Positions 9,192-18,278 of a DNA stretch of 64,000 bases are shown piece after piece (positions within the stretch are counted from its first letter, which is position 1; every line of letters begins with the position of its first letter). The position numbers and the translations under genes are program-made. The stretch is from JANQPA01 sp964548175 (GTDB taxonomy: Bacteria; Bacteroidota; Bacteroidia; Chitinophagales; Saprospiraceae). The stretch is taken from the NCBI GenBank assembly GCA_964548175.1, contig CAZJQS010000012.1:1-64000 (forward strand). The letters are read 5' to 3'. The notes beneath the pieces were generated by a model. The model worked only from the letters and a program-made list of their open reading frames with translations, had not been told where the DNA came from and ran no database searches.

Positions 9192-9275
9192 GAACCCCTG
9201 TTGGGGGCTACCCATATGCAGCCCCTGTTGGGGGCTACCCATATGCAGCCCCTGCTGGGGATTCTATCTATATGG
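9192..9275. repeat. 27-bp tandem repeat (CAGCCCC..GGGGCT family)
   Basis: Three direct copies of a 27-bp unit begin at 9192, 9219 and 9246. Each contains the dyad AGCCCCTGTTGGGGGCT followed by ACCCATATG; the third is degenerate. Related single-dyad sequences occur at 15734-15764. The rest of 9167-9470 holds no gene. This looks like a REP-type intergenic repeat. Confidence 0.75.
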
Positions 9276-9470
9276 GGCAACTGGTGGGGGGTTCTTTCCT
9301 CTCGTTAAAAACTATCTCTTTGGGTTCAGCTTCTTAATATTTCTAAGGGGTGCGGACATCAAAGGAAAGATTAATATATCCATCCTATTTCTTGCACGCA
9401 CAATTGAGTGCAGCGAGCTGGGCGAGGCGGCGGTTGTGAGTAATGGAACCACTGATTGTCATAGCCATCA

Positions 9471-10370
9471 TTAGCGTTCGGCTTCTTGGATAATCTTCTT
9501 AATTTCCTCTAAAGATTTTCCGGTAATTTTTGATATGGTTTCTACATCAAGCCCTGCTCCATGAGATTTTAAGATCACTTCGATTTCCTTCTCTGCTCTG
9601 CCTTCTTCCCTGCCTTCTTCTCTGCCTTCTTCTCTGCCTTCTTCCCTGCCTTCTTCATAAGACGTATCCACCACATTTTTCAAATCCCGGTAATATTTTA
9701 AACTTTCCTCATACCTGGCTTTTTCTTCGGGAGCGAAACGCGCAATCTCCGCTGCTTCGAAAAGCTTCTGGAATATACGTTCTTGTAATGCGGCCGGCCG
9801 ACTTTGGAGATACGGCAGGTGTTTCAACACATACATCCACTTGTCAAAATCTGTTTCCAGTTCTGCCTCTGTCTTTTTAAAATTCGGCATCTCCAGGTAA
9901 ATGAAGGTCAATTTGTCATAAAATACCTGACAGTGTTGATCCTTCAACTTTACTTCGTGGCGTACTTGTTTTTCATGCCGGTCATCGTCAAATACAAAGT
10001 CCAGTATCCCTATAGTGTATACCGCTGCTAATTGGTAATCCCAGTTTCCTTTCTTGGCCTGTTCCTGAATGGGAAAGGATGAATAATACACACTCCGGTC
10101 TTTAAAGTAGTTCTGCTTTGCCTTTTGGATCTCGACGATGAACCTTTCTCCGCTCGGGCTGGTGCAATACAGATCAAAGATGGCTTTGCGGTCTATTTCG
10201 GTGGCTCCCAGTTGTTCGGTAGAGGTATAGGACAAATCCTGAATATGGTGGCGCTCAGGCAGCACCTGATTCAGGAAATCGATCAGCAGGTCTTTGTTTA
10301 TCTCCGTCCCAAACAGCTTCTTGAAGCCATAGTCAGTAAAGGGGTTGATGTATTTGTCTTGAAGCGCCAT
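9471..10370 (-). CDS. Rpn/PDDEXK_2-family nuclease (recombination-promoting nuclease/putative transposase)
   Basis: 299 residues. It opens with the family signature (INPFTDYGFKKLFGTEINKD), then an acidic residue in RKAIFDLYC and ERFIVEIQKAKQ, the D..ExQ variant of the PD-(D/E)xK core. Residues ~245-265 are five copies of the tetrapeptide EEGR, encoded by a 12-bp tandem repeat at about 9597-9656; in-frame slippage would change its length. The C-terminus (GKSLEEIKKIIQEAE) is the usual ending. These proteins cut DNA and are often patchily distributed. A standalone gene. Confidence 0.9.
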   Translation of the reverse strand: MALQDKYINPFTDYGFKKLFGTEINKDLLIDFLNQVLPERHHIQDLSYTSTEQLGATEIDRKAIFDLYCTSPSGERFIVEIQKAKQNYFKDRSVYYSSFPIQEQAKKGNWDYQLAAVYTIGILDFVFDDDRHEKQVRHEVKLKDQHCQVFYDKLTFIYLEMPNFKKTEAELETDFDKWMYVLKHLPYLQSRPAALQERIFQKLFEAAEIARFAPEEKARYEESLKYYRDLKNVVDTSYEEGREEGREEGREEGREEGRAEKEIEVILKSHGAGLDVETISKITGKSLEEIKKIIQEAER

Positions 10371-10509
10371 GTTGCTTTTCTTAGTTCATCTCCAATTTAC
10401 GGCCTTTTTCAACGATTTACCAGTTTCAGGGATTTCTTCTGCTGGATGCTAGCTAACGAAGCTTTTGCAGGGTTCCTGTAAGGTCAAATGCGCTATCTAT
10501 TGCACCTTT

Positions 10510-10605
10510 GAAGTCATCGAACAAGCCGGGCATTTTCCGTTTGTGGAACAGCCGGAGGTATTTGCGGAGAAAGTAAGGGCTTTCCTGGAGTCGCCAAAAA
10601 TTTAG
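10510..10605 (+). pseudogene. remnant of an alpha/beta-hydrolase C-terminus
   Basis: Frame 10510-10605 reads EVIEQAGHFPFVEQPEVFAE and ends FLESPKI before TAG. The pattern AGHFPFxEQPExF is the catalytic-histidine segment and final helix of alpha/beta hydrolases. Upstream the frame loses similarity and stops at 10450, so the rest of the gene is gone. Decayed 3' end, probably left by deletion. Confidence 0.5.
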
Positions 10606-10606
10606 G

Positions 10607-10643
10607 ATAAGGGTTTGTCGCCTTTCGGGCGACAAACCCTTAT
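10607..10643. terminator. 16-bp hairpin upstream of the 7TM-AraC gene
   Basis: Perfect inverted repeat, arms 10607-10622 and 10628-10643, loop TTTCG. It follows the hydrolase remnant stop and lies 25 nt before the start codon of the 7TM-AraC gene. It is either the remnant's old terminator or a 5'-leader structure of the regulator. Confidence 0.55.
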
Positions 10644-10667
10644 TTTAGCAGGACATTCAGCAGCGTC

Positions 10668-11810
10668 ATGGAAGTTATTTTCATTATCGGAACCGGCATG
10701 GCTTTTTTCTTCGAGATATTATTGCTTCAAAAGCGCAATAAGAGCCTTTCCGATATCATCCTGGCCGTTTGGATGTTTGTCATTGGCTTCCACCTGTTTT
10801 CGGCTTATGGGATGGTGGAAGGCTGGCACTTTCAGGCTCCCGTTCTGATCATGATCTTTGCGCCCTTTCCCTTGTTGCATGGCCCGTTCCTCTGGCTGTA
10901 CGTGCTCAGTCTGACGCGAGAAAGCCGAAAGCTGCGTTCCTGGGATTACCTTCATTTTATTCCTTTCTTCCTGGGACTGCTGGTTTTTCTGCCTTTGATG
11001 CAGATGCCTAATACCGCCTTTCTGGAGTATATCAACCAGTTGGAGGCAGGGGCGCCACAGCCCTGGACCTTTGCGCTGCTGGGGTTTGGGGTGCAAGCTT
11101 CCGGGCTTATTTATGCCTTTTTTTCTTATCTAAGACTCCAGGCGCATCAAAAGCGCATCAAGGAGCGCTTTTCTTTCAACGAGGAGGTCAGTTTGCAGTG
11201 GCTCCGGTACCTCATTATTGCAATTGGCGTAATCTACCTGATCGTTATCGTGAGTATTATACTGGAAGAGCAGCTTGATCTCCTCTCCCACATGATGAGC
11301 GAGTACATCATCTATACTACTGTTACCGTGTTTGTTTTTTTCTTCGGTTATTACGGCATTCGACAGGAGCGTATTTTTGTGGAAAAAGAGCGTTTGCCGT
11401 CTTCCCAGGCAGGGTTCAATAACACTTCCGGTGCGGAGCGCTACAGCCGGTCGGGCTTGAAAGCGGAGCAAGTGGATGACTACTACCGGCAGTTGCTGGA
11501 TGTTATGGAAAAGGAGCAGCCGTACCTGGAAAGTAAACTGACTTTGCAACAACTGGCGGAGGCGCTGGAACTCTCTCCTAATCACCTCTCCCAGGTCATC
11601 AATGAAAAGGCCGGGCAGAATTTTTACCAGTTTGTCAATAGCTATCGCATTAAGGTTTTTAAGGAAAAACTGAAAGATCCCTCTAATCAGCATCTTACGC
11701 TTCTTGCCCTGGCGATGGATTGCGGGTTTAATTCAAAGTCTTCGTTTAACCACATTTTTAAGAAGTTTACGGGGATGACGCCTTCGCAGTATCAGCGGTC
11801 CTTATCCTAA
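10668..11810 (+). CDS. membrane-bound AraC-family regulator (7TM sensor + HTH)
   Basis: 380 residues. About seven hydrophobic helices occupy residues 1-235 (e.g. VIFIIGTGMAFFFEILLL; YLIIAIGVIYLIVIVSIIL; YTTVTVFVFFFGYYGI). A linker follows, then an AraC double HTH at ~275-380 (LTLQQLAEALELSPNHLSQV ... FNSKSSFNHIFKKFTGMTPS). This is the typical Bacteroidota 7TM-HTH regulator that senses a membrane or periplasmic signal. It lies directly upstream of a small membrane ORF and a TonB-dependent receptor on the same strand, which it probably controls. Confidence 0.9.
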   Translation: MEVIFIIGTGMAFFFEILLLQKRNKSLSDIILAVWMFVIGFHLFSAYGMVEGWHFQAPVLIMIFAPFPLLHGPFLWLYVLSLTRESRKLRSWDYLHFIPFFLGLLVFLPLMQMPNTAFLEYINQLEAGAPQPWTFALLGFGVQASGLIYAFFSYLRLQAHQKRIKERFSFNEEVSLQWLRYLIIAIGVIYLIVIVSIILEEQLDLLSHMMSEYIIYTTVTVFVFFFGYYGIRQERIFVEKERLPSSQAGFNNTSGAERYSRSGLKAEQVDDYYRQLLDVMEKEQPYLESKLTLQQLAEALELSPNHLSQVINEKAGQNFYQFVNSYRIKVFKEKLKDPSNQHLTLLALAMDCGFNSKSSFNHIFKKFTGMTPSQYQRSLS

Positions 11811-11928
11811 TCTTACCTCAAAACACCACGTCCAAACCTACCCGATCGCACCTCTAAACCGTCCACCCCTGTACGTTTGAGCGCTTTTCTTTGCTTTTGC
11901 TCCCACCTTTACATCAAAAGCAACTGTG

Positions 11929-12054
11929 ATGATTTTCTATAAACAACTCCTAAAAACGCTGCTCCAAAAAGCCCCGAGATGGGCACTGCTGCTCATACAG
12001 CTCATCAGCGTGTTGATCCTTTTGCTCTTGATGTATCTCATTTTGATCACTTAA
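11929..12054 (+). CDS. 41-residue single-helix membrane peptide
   Basis: ATG 11929 to TAA 12054. The start is amphipathic and basic (MIFYKQLLKTLLQKAPRW), followed by one long hydrophobic helix (LLIQLISVLILLLLMYLILI). It ends 13 nt before the TonB receptor start and may be translationally coupled to it. No family recognised. The codons read as normal coding sequence and the hydrophobic segment is the only evidence, so confidence is moderate. Confidence 0.45.
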   Translation: MIFYKQLLKTLLQKAPRWALLLIQLISVLILLLLMYLILIT

Positions 12055-12067
12055 AAACAATTGTCGT

Positions 12068-14431
12068 ATGAAATCCCTAAGCCAGTCCATCAGCTTATTG
12101 AGTTTGCTTCTGCTCCTGGCCTTTTCTGTGCAGGCACAGGAACTGACGCAGACCATCCGCGGCACGGTCATCGACCAGGATACAAGGCAGCCCATCATTG
12201 GCGCTAATGCCATAGTAGTGGATTCCGACCCATTATTGGGGGCTACCACCGATGTTAACGGTGAATTTATGATCCAGGACGTGCCCGTCGGCCGGGTCAG
12301 TGTGGCCGTCACCTATTTAGGCTACCAGGAACGCCTTTTTCCCAACCTCATCGTCAATACGGCTAAGGAAGTTGTGCTGAGGGTGGAGATGGTGGAATCC
12401 GTACACCGCATGAAAGAAGTAGTGGTGACCTACCAGCAGAAAAAAACCGAAACGAAAAACGAGATGGCCCTGGTCAGCTCCCGCCCTTTTACGGTGGAAG
12501 AAACCAGCCGGTATGCCGGCGCCATTAACGACCCGGCCCGCATGGTATCCGCTTTCCCCGGCATAACCGGCAACGCCGCCGGAAGTAACGAGATCGTGGT
12601 GCGCGGCAACTCGCCCAAGGGCGTGCTCTGGCGATTGGAAGGAGTGGAGATCCCCAACCCCAACCACTTTTCCGACGAAGGCTCCACCGGCGGCCCCATC
12701 AACGCCCTGAACAGCACGATGCTCGCCAATTCCGACTTCTTTACCGGCGCCTTTTCTCCGCAGTACGGCAACGCCTACTCCGGCGTGTTTGACATGTACC
12801 TTAGAAACGGCAACAACCAAAAGCGGGAATATACCTTTCAGGCCAACACCGTGGGTTTAGATTTCACCCTGGAGGGACCTTTCAAAAAAGGATACGAAGG
12901 CTCCTACCTGCTTAATTACCGCTATTCTTCCCTTGCCCTGCTGGACAACCTCGGATTGGTGGATTACGGCGGGGTGCCCAAGTACCAGGACTTGTCCTTC
13001 AAGATCAATCTGCCGACTAAAACCATCGGGCGATTTTCCTTATTCGGACTGGGCGGCAACAGCAGCATCTTTACCGAGCTGGAAGACGATGACGTGACAG
13101 ACCTGATCGTGGAACAGACGGATGTAAAAGCGGATCTAGGCGTGGTTGGTCTGAATCACACCTTTTTATTAGGTGACCGCACTTATCTGAAAAGTTATGT
13201 CGCTTTTTCCCAAAACGGCAGCGATATCGTCACCGACCGGCGCGGAGAAGATGACGCCTTCTACTCATTTCAGGACAGCCGTTTGAAAAAGTACGCTACG
13301 CGTTTTTCTTCCAACCTCCACCACAAATTCAATGCTCGCAATAAGTTGCAGACCGGCTTTATCTATACCCGGTACGACTATGATTTCAGCTATCGGGAGT
13401 TTAACTACGACACGGACCAACTGGAAACCTTGCTGAATTCTGAGGACCATACCGGCTTGTGGCAGGTATACGGCAGCTGGAAGCATCGCTTCAACGACCG
13501 TCTGCAGATGGTCGGCGGTATGCACGTGCAATACTTCACCTTTAACGACAGCTATTCGCTGGAGCCCCGGCTGAGCATGGACTGGCAGGTACACCCCAAG
13601 CACCGCTTGTTTGCCGGCTTCGGCATCCACAGTCGGCTATCCTCCATTCCGGAATACCTGGCTCATGACGACGGATCGAACGGAGAGCGGAATTACTTCA
13701 ACCAGGACCTCGAATTGCCCAAAGCCCGGCATTATGTGATCGGTCATGACTACCAGATCAATGAGCACACGCACCTGAAGACCGAGCTTTACTATCAAGA
13801 CCTGTACGATGTGCCGGTCGGCGCCGATGCCGGCAGCACCTTTTCCATCCTGAACGACCTCGGCAGTTTCAACACCGAGCCGCTCATCAACGGCGGCAAG
13901 GGGCGGAATTTAGGCGCCGAGCTTACGCTGGAGCGTTTCCTCGCCAACGGCTACTACTACCTGTTGACCGCCTCCCTTTATGATTCCGAGTACCAGGCCC
14001 AGGACGGCATCTGGCGCGACACCCGATTCAACGGCGGCTTCGCCACCAATGTACTGATGGGTAAAGAGTGGAACCTGAGCAGCCGCAAGCCCGGCAAGAA
14101 AAAGACCCTTGGAGTCAATACCCGCTTTTTAATGTACGGCGGATTGAACTTCACGCCTATCGACCTGGAAGCTTCGCAGCTGGCCGGACAGGAAATTCGC
14201 CTTGACGACATGCCGTTTTCTCAGGCAGGAGATGATGTATTGCGCTTAGATTTCAGCATCAGCTATAACATCAACCGGCCGGAGACCACGCAGATCCTCA
14301 AGCTGGAAGTACAGAATGTGACGAGCAACAGCGCGCTGGTCGAGCAGTACTACAACAACTTCGGCGGCAAGATTGTGGAGATCAATCAACTGCCGGTATT
14401 GCCGGTGATTTTTTATGGGTTGAGTTTTTAA
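12068..14431 (+). CDS. TonB-dependent receptor
   Basis: 787 residues. Signal peptide (to QAQE), a CarboxypepD_reg-like beta-sandwich at ~30-110 (IRGTVIDQDTRQPIIGANAI ... VAVTYLGYQERLF), a plug domain (~120-230, with VRGNSPKGVLWRLEGVEIPN) and a 22-strand barrel ending in LPVLPVIFYGLSF, whose terminal Phe suits outer-membrane insertion. Active importer of an unknown substrate, energised by TonB/ExbBD. There is no SusD partner. Likely regulated by the 7TM-AraC gene upstream. Confidence 0.9.
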   Translation: MKSLSQSISLLSLLLLLAFSVQAQELTQTIRGTVIDQDTRQPIIGANAIVVDSDPLLGATTDVNGEFMIQDVPVGRVSVAVTYLGYQERLFPNLIVNTAKEVVLRVEMVESVHRMKEVVVTYQQKKTETKNEMALVSSRPFTVEETSRYAGAINDPARMVSAFPGITGNAAGSNEIVVRGNSPKGVLWRLEGVEIPNPNHFSDEGSTGGPINALNSTMLANSDFFTGAFSPQYGNAYSGVFDMYLRNGNNQKREYTFQANTVGLDFTLEGPFKKGYEGSYLLNYRYSSLALLDNLGLVDYGGVPKYQDLSFKINLPTKTIGRFSLFGLGGNSSIFTELEDDDVTDLIVEQTDVKADLGVVGLNHTFLLGDRTYLKSYVAFSQNGSDIVTDRRGEDDAFYSFQDSRLKKYATRFSSNLHHKFNARNKLQTGFIYTRYDYDFSYREFNYDTDQLETLLNSEDHTGLWQVYGSWKHRFNDRLQMVGGMHVQYFTFNDSYSLEPRLSMDWQVHPKHRLFAGFGIHSRLSSIPEYLAHDDGSNGERNYFNQDLELPKARHYVIGHDYQINEHTHLKTELYYQDLYDVPVGADAGSTFSILNDLGSFNTEPLINGGKGRNLGAELTLERFLANGYYYLLTASLYDSEYQAQDGIWRDTRFNGGFATNVLMGKEWNLSSRKPGKKKTLGVNTRFLMYGGLNFTPIDLEASQLAGQEIRLDDMPFSQAGDDVLRLDFSISYNINRPETTQILKLEVQNVTSNSALVEQYYNNFGGKIVEINQLPVLPVIFYGLSF

Positions 14432-14445
14432 ATAAAAGCTTCTAT

Positions 14446-14492
14446 TTGAGCACCTGTTTGGGCGACCGGTGGTCGGCGCATCAGGTGCTCAA
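14446..14492. terminator. bidirectional terminator between convergent genes
   Basis: Arms 14446-14456 and 14482-14492 (11 bp, perfect) enclose a second small GC hairpin. It lies 15 nt after the TonB receptor stop and overlaps the final codons and stop of the minus-strand ATPase gene. Confidence 0.65.
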
Positions 14493-15679
14493 GCAAATAA
14501 TTCATTTGGTTCCGTCAATAAAAACTCCTGCCAGGGCATTCCATCTGAGCCGACCAAAAAGACTTTATGAGGGTGGTATTTTCCTTTAAAAGAAGCCATG
14601 CCGCTATGATATCTAGTCGCGCCGCTCTTCACCTCTATACCGATCACTTTTTCTCCTTTTGTTAACACATAATCTACTTCGTCATTTCATTTTCTCCAAT
14701 AGAAAAGTTCCAGGTTTGAAAAGTACGTGGCGTTGGCCAAATGAGCGCCTATAGTTGATTCCACCTGCTGCCCCCAAAGGTCGGGTTGAGTGCGAATTTT
14801 CTGAAAAGCATTGCTTTGATAAGTAGAGAGGAAGGCCGTATTCAACACCTGAAGTTTAGGGCTGGAAGCCTTGCTTCTAATCATACTACCCGAAAAATTC
14901 TCTAATCCTTTTACTAATCCGGCCGAGTCCAATAATTGCAGATAATGAGAAAGCGTAGTGGTGTTACCGGCATCGGTTAGTTGTCCCAGCATTTTGTTGT
15001 AGGAAAAAATCTTACTGGAATAACGACAACAAAACTCAAACAGTCTTTTCAGCAAAGCCGGTTTATAAATTCTTGTCAGTTGTAGGATGTCCTTTGAAAT
15101 GGTCGTTTCAATCAAAGCATCCCGGATGTAGTTTTTCCACCGGACTTCGTCATTTTTCAAAGCAATGGCCCCGGGGAAACCTCCAAACCAGGCGAATTCT
15201 TCCGGGCTAAGGTGAAAGGCTTCTTTCATTTCGGCAAAAGACCAGTGTCCCATAAAAATGCGTTCAAACCGGCCTGCCAGAGATTCTGTCCGTCCTTCTT
15301 CCAGTAGAAGCCGAGAAGATTCCAGCAAGACCACCTTTAGATTAAGTTGGTTACGACTATCCTTATCCCATTCGCTTTTTACCGCATTACTCCAGTTATT
15401 GAGCTTCTGAATTTCGTCGATGATCAAGAGAAAATCATGAGTTTTTTCCTGTTGCATTTTTAATCGGGCGACTTCCCATTGTTGCTCTATCCAGATGTAA
15501 TTGTCTGAAGTAGTATCATCCGCAGAAACAAAATGATAGGGGTGGTTTCCCTCTGCGGTCAGTTGATGTATCAGCGTCGTTTTCCCTACCTGGCGAGGAC
15601 CGCTAATGACTTGAATGAATCGCCTGGGCTCTTGTAAGCGTTTTTTCAGGACGTAAAAATGAGGTCTTTTGTAGTTCAT
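14489..15679 (-). pseudogene. AAA_14/DUF4143 ATPase with one in-frame stop
   Basis: Start chosen at ATG 15679 (MNYKRPHFYVLKKRL); an upstream TTG at 15703 overlaps the operator. Walker A GPRQVGKTT at about residues 30-38, Walker B LLIIDEIQ, sensor region KVVLLESSRLLL, then the DUF4143 winged-helix/nuclease-like part. The frame runs to FYWRK, meets TGA at 14687-14689, and continues in the same frame as NDEVDYVLTKGEKVIGIEVK to a stop at 14489. The lost codon sits where the family has Arg/Gly (YWR-x-NDEVD). One C-to-T change (CGA to TGA) would explain it. The nuclease-like E..VD..E.K motif lies behind the stop. Confidence 0.85.
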
Positions 15680-15686
15680 CTTTTTA

Positions 15687-15722
15687 CTCAATTTATTGAG
15701 CAAATTTACTCAATTCATTGAG
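15687..15722. promoter_or_regulatory. paired palindromic operator of the DUF4143 ATPase gene
   Basis: Two palindromes with the same arms, CTCAATTTATTGAG at 15687-15700 and CTCAATTCATTGAG at 15709-15722. Their centres are 22 bp apart, i.e. two helical turns. The first lies 8 nt upstream of ATG 15679, over the ribosome-binding region. Likely a binding site for a dimeric repressor or the ATPase itself. Confidence 0.6.
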
Positions 15723-15733
15723 TATTTTTTCTA

Positions 15734-15764
15734 CCAACATTCAGCCCCTAGCGGGGCTAGTTGG
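15734..15764. repeat. single REP-like dyad
   Basis: CCAAC and GTTGG enclose the dyad AGCCCCTAGCGGGGCT; same class as the 9192-9275 repeats. The remaining sequence up to 15936 holds no gene. The words GTTAATTTTGTCCTATC at ~15802 also occur at ~3257. Confidence 0.6.
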
Positions 15765-15936
15765 CTGATTACTAAAAGGGAAAACTCCGAACTTACCTGA
15801 AGTTAATTTTGTCCTATCGCTCACGTTGCACGCATTCGTTTTTTTCATTATTTTCAAAAAACAATGCTCAAAATGAGCGACCGCTAATGTCGTTTCCTGG
15901 ATCAGACCGATAGAAACGATTTAGATTTACACCCAA

Positions 15937-16176
15937 ATGGATAGAAAGCAAAATCCTTCTTTACACCACCTCTTGCAGCAAGGCAGGATAGACGAGTTGT
16001 TCGATGAACTGCTGAAGCACAGCTGGGGAGCCGAACGCGAAGCGCTGCTCTCCGCCAGGGCACAATATGAGTGTTTGTTGCAGGATGGGTTCTATAACAG
16101 GATTGCGGAGCGGGAGTATCGGTATCGGTGTTTTGAGATCTATCGTTTTTTGATCAACTATGGGGCCGAGTTGTAA
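15937..16176 (+). CDS. 79-residue helical protein resembling a bacterial effector-associated domain (EAD)
   Basis: 79 residues, wholly helical. The pattern LHHLLQQGRIDELFDELLKH ... LLSARAQYECLLQDGF ... EREYRYRCFEIYRFLINYG matches the layout I remember for EAD11-like domains: an LI..G...EAL..L opening, a Q..Y..L turn, then G....EY...R.R....L. EADs usually sit at the ends of multidomain immunity proteins or stand alone as adaptors. Here it is a single-domain gene with no effector neighbour; the next gene is convergent. Family call is tentative. Confidence 0.55.
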   Translation: MDRKQNPSLHHLLQQGRIDELFDELLKHSWGAEREALLSARAQYECLLQDGFYNRIAEREYRYRCFEIYRFLINYGAEL

Positions 16177-16254
16177 CGCTACCAACCGTGGATTGGGCCA
16201 GGGAAAAAGGAGGAAGGCTTGTTTACCGACAGGTAGAACTTTTTGCACAGCCTC

Positions 16255-18189
16255 TTACTTCCGGGAGCGGAGCTCCGCTTTACGGAGTTGGGCTTCTTTT
16301 GTGACGATGTTAGCGGTATCCGGAGAGTTGGCTAAAGTTATTAGCAATTGTTGCAGCTGTTCCGGATAAACCTCCCTTTGTCGCCACAAAACATCCAGCG
16401 CCAATAAGCGGATTGACGATTCCTGCTGATTCAGCACGATGTGTTGTAAAGCCGTGAAACTCTCCCCATAAGGGGGCCGGGAGCCGATGGTCCGGATAGC
16501 CGACTTTTTCACTTCTCCCCTGGGATCGTCCAGGATCTGGAGCAGCACTTCATCCGCTTTTTTATCCTTTACCAAACGCAAGGCAGAACAAGCGGCGGCA
16601 GAAATCCAGGGAGGTGCCTCCAGAAGCAAATAGGGTTCAAGAACAGAAGGGAGCCGGTCGTGCCCCGTATTGCCCAAGGCGGTAATGTACAAGAGTTGAT
16701 CGGTCATCCCGGAAGCATCGGACAATCCTTTTTCCAAATAAGCCACTAATTCTTCGGCGCGATCAGGATCGTTGACCAGCAGGCTATTGGCCAGGCGGCC
16801 CAGGCTGAGGAGCGCATTTTCTCTGACCTCCGGAGGCAAGGTGGTTTCTTGCGAAACGGAGAGGATGGCGTCGATCACTTCCTCATTTGGTTGATCTATC
16901 AGGCTGGTGACCTCCACCAGTGTACTCAGCACCGCTTTTTCTTCTTTTCGGGCTTTCAAGACTTTAGTCAAGGCTGTCTGTGCTTCCTGATGGCCGATTT
17001 CCGCCAAGGCGTGCGGCACCGTATTCATGCTCAAGCTTGCGGCAGGGCTTTCCATCAACCAATCGGCCAGCGTGTCGCATACTTCAGGCTGCATAAAAAT
17101 CAGCGCCTTGAACTGGAGGTAGAGATCTAAATCTGATGTTTTCCCCTCCTTGGCTAGCTGGTTTAGCGATTGCTGCAGATCAGTCAAGGTAGCGTCTTTA
17201 AGCGCCTCTCGCTGAATCATGCGTTCGGCCTCTTCCGCAGAAAGGTTGAAGGCCAGGGAAACGGGCGTAGCATTCAGCCCCGCCAATTTCCAGCTTTCCA
17301 GGTAGCTTTCCCATTCAGCCGGCGCACTTTTTCCGGACTCGAGCAAATCAAACCGAAACTGCGTGAAGCTGTTCGACACCACTTTTTCCTTCACCCAAAC
17401 TTGTTGGTTTTCCTCTCCTTCCAGGGAAAGGATGGTTCCTTTTTTCGCATCCATCCTGATTACGGTATGTCCCTTAGGAATAATGCGGGTTTGCATGGGC
17501 CCGGCCTGAGCCAGGTCGGCGAGGTATTCCTTTTTGATTTTTTTTATGGAAAAAACGGCCGGATCGTTTTTGGACTCCACATTTTTTTCCACAACATAAA
17601 CCGCCATGAAGCGGCCGTTCAGGTCCTCTTCCTCAACGGTCCATTCTCCCTGAGCCCTCCAGCCGTCCTGCGGCACAACGACCTGCAGCAAGCTGAGCAA
17701 AGCCCGGGCGTAGTTTTCAGACAAGTCTTCGATGTATGGATCCAGCCAAACTTTTTCGATATTCCCACGAGGACTGACCAGGGCGAACAGCCGTTGCTGC
17801 AGGTCACTCCGGACTTTTTCGGCTTCCTGTTCAGCGAGCATATTTTCTTTTTCGAGTCCGATGACCAGCCGGGAAAAAGAAAACCCCACAATAGTCGTGT
17901 CCTGTTGTTTTTCTAAACAGACCACCCTGAGGCGCCCTCCGGCGAAAACATGGAGTTGCCGGGGAGCGCCTGGCGGATGGGCGGTTGGTTGGGCTGAAGT
18001 ATCCTGAGCGAAGAGCGGCTGCAGGTCGGTTTCCGATGCGTTCTCGTAAGTGAACTCATACAACCGCTGATCCCCAGGAGCTAATAATTGAATCGAATCT
18101 GTTTTCATCTGGCAACCCGACAGCATCAGCATCACGAAAATGCAGGATAATGGTAGGAGAGTGTGGCTGGTCTTTTTATTTCGACTCAT
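16255..18189 (-). CDS. lipoprotein with vitellogenin-N/large-lipid-transfer-like architecture and HEAT repeats
   Basis: Start at ATG 18189 gives a lipoprotein signal (MSRNKKTSHTLLPLSCIFVM, lipobox LSGC); the ATG 18246 adds an unlikely 19-residue leader. Residues ~25-300 are beta-rich (LYEFTYENAS; GGRLRVVCLE), then NYARALLSLLQVVVP, which resembles the N-[I/A]-R-[G/A]-[I/L]-L-x-L-[L/F]-Q turn of large lipid transfer proteins. Residues ~330-640 are alpha-alpha repeats (HEAT) with a regular NALLSLGRLAN pattern. Predicted to bind lipid or hydrophobic ligand in the periplasm. Follows the 1300-residue gene by 89 nt, separated by a hairpin. The LLTP call is my reading of the pattern. Confidence 0.6.
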   Translation of the reverse strand: MSRNKKTSHTLLPLSCIFVMLMLSGCQMKTDSIQLLAPGDQRLYEFTYENASETDLQPLFAQDTSAQPTAHPPGAPRQLHVFAGGRLRVVCLEKQQDTTIVGFSFSRLVIGLEKENMLAEQEAEKVRSDLQQRLFALVSPRGNIEKVWLDPYIEDLSENYARALLSLLQVVVPQDGWRAQGEWTVEEEDLNGRFMAVYVVEKNVESKNDPAVFSIKKIKKEYLADLAQAGPMQTRIIPKGHTVIRMDAKKGTILSLEGEENQQVWVKEKVVSNSFTQFRFDLLESGKSAPAEWESYLESWKLAGLNATPVSLAFNLSAEEAERMIQREALKDATLTDLQQSLNQLAKEGKTSDLDLYLQFKALIFMQPEVCDTLADWLMESPAASLSMNTVPHALAEIGHQEAQTALTKVLKARKEEKAVLSTLVEVTSLIDQPNEEVIDAILSVSQETTLPPEVRENALLSLGRLANSLLVNDPDRAEELVAYLEKGLSDASGMTDQLLYITALGNTGHDRLPSVLEPYLLLEAPPWISAAACSALRLVKDKKADEVLLQILDDPRGEVKKSAIRTIGSRPPYGESFTALQHIVLNQQESSIRLLALDVLWRQREVYPEQLQQLLITLANSPDTANIVTKEAQLRKAELRSRK

Positions 18190-18220
18190 GATGACGATTT
18201 TGTCAGGGTTTATGTTTTGG

Positions 18221-18272
18221 GAGGCTGTCTTCTTCAGGGAAAGCAATATTTGCCTCCAAAAAAGACAGCCTC
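18221..18272 (-). terminator. intercistronic hairpin
   Basis: GAGGCTGTCTT (18221-18231) pairs with AAGACAGCCTC (18262-18272). On the minus strand it begins 7 nt after the stop of the 1300-residue gene and ends 32 nt before the lipoprotein start. It may attenuate read-through between the two. Confidence 0.6.
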
Positions 18273-18278
18273 ATTATC

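Noticed and set aside
9192..9275. Possible CRISPR array
   Set aside because: Three 27-bp units directly abut without unique spacers and each is a dyad; a REP-like tandem repeat.
17170..17916. 248-codon plus-strand frame
   Set aside because: Opposite the lipoprotein gene; Phe/Arg composition typical of a shadow frame.
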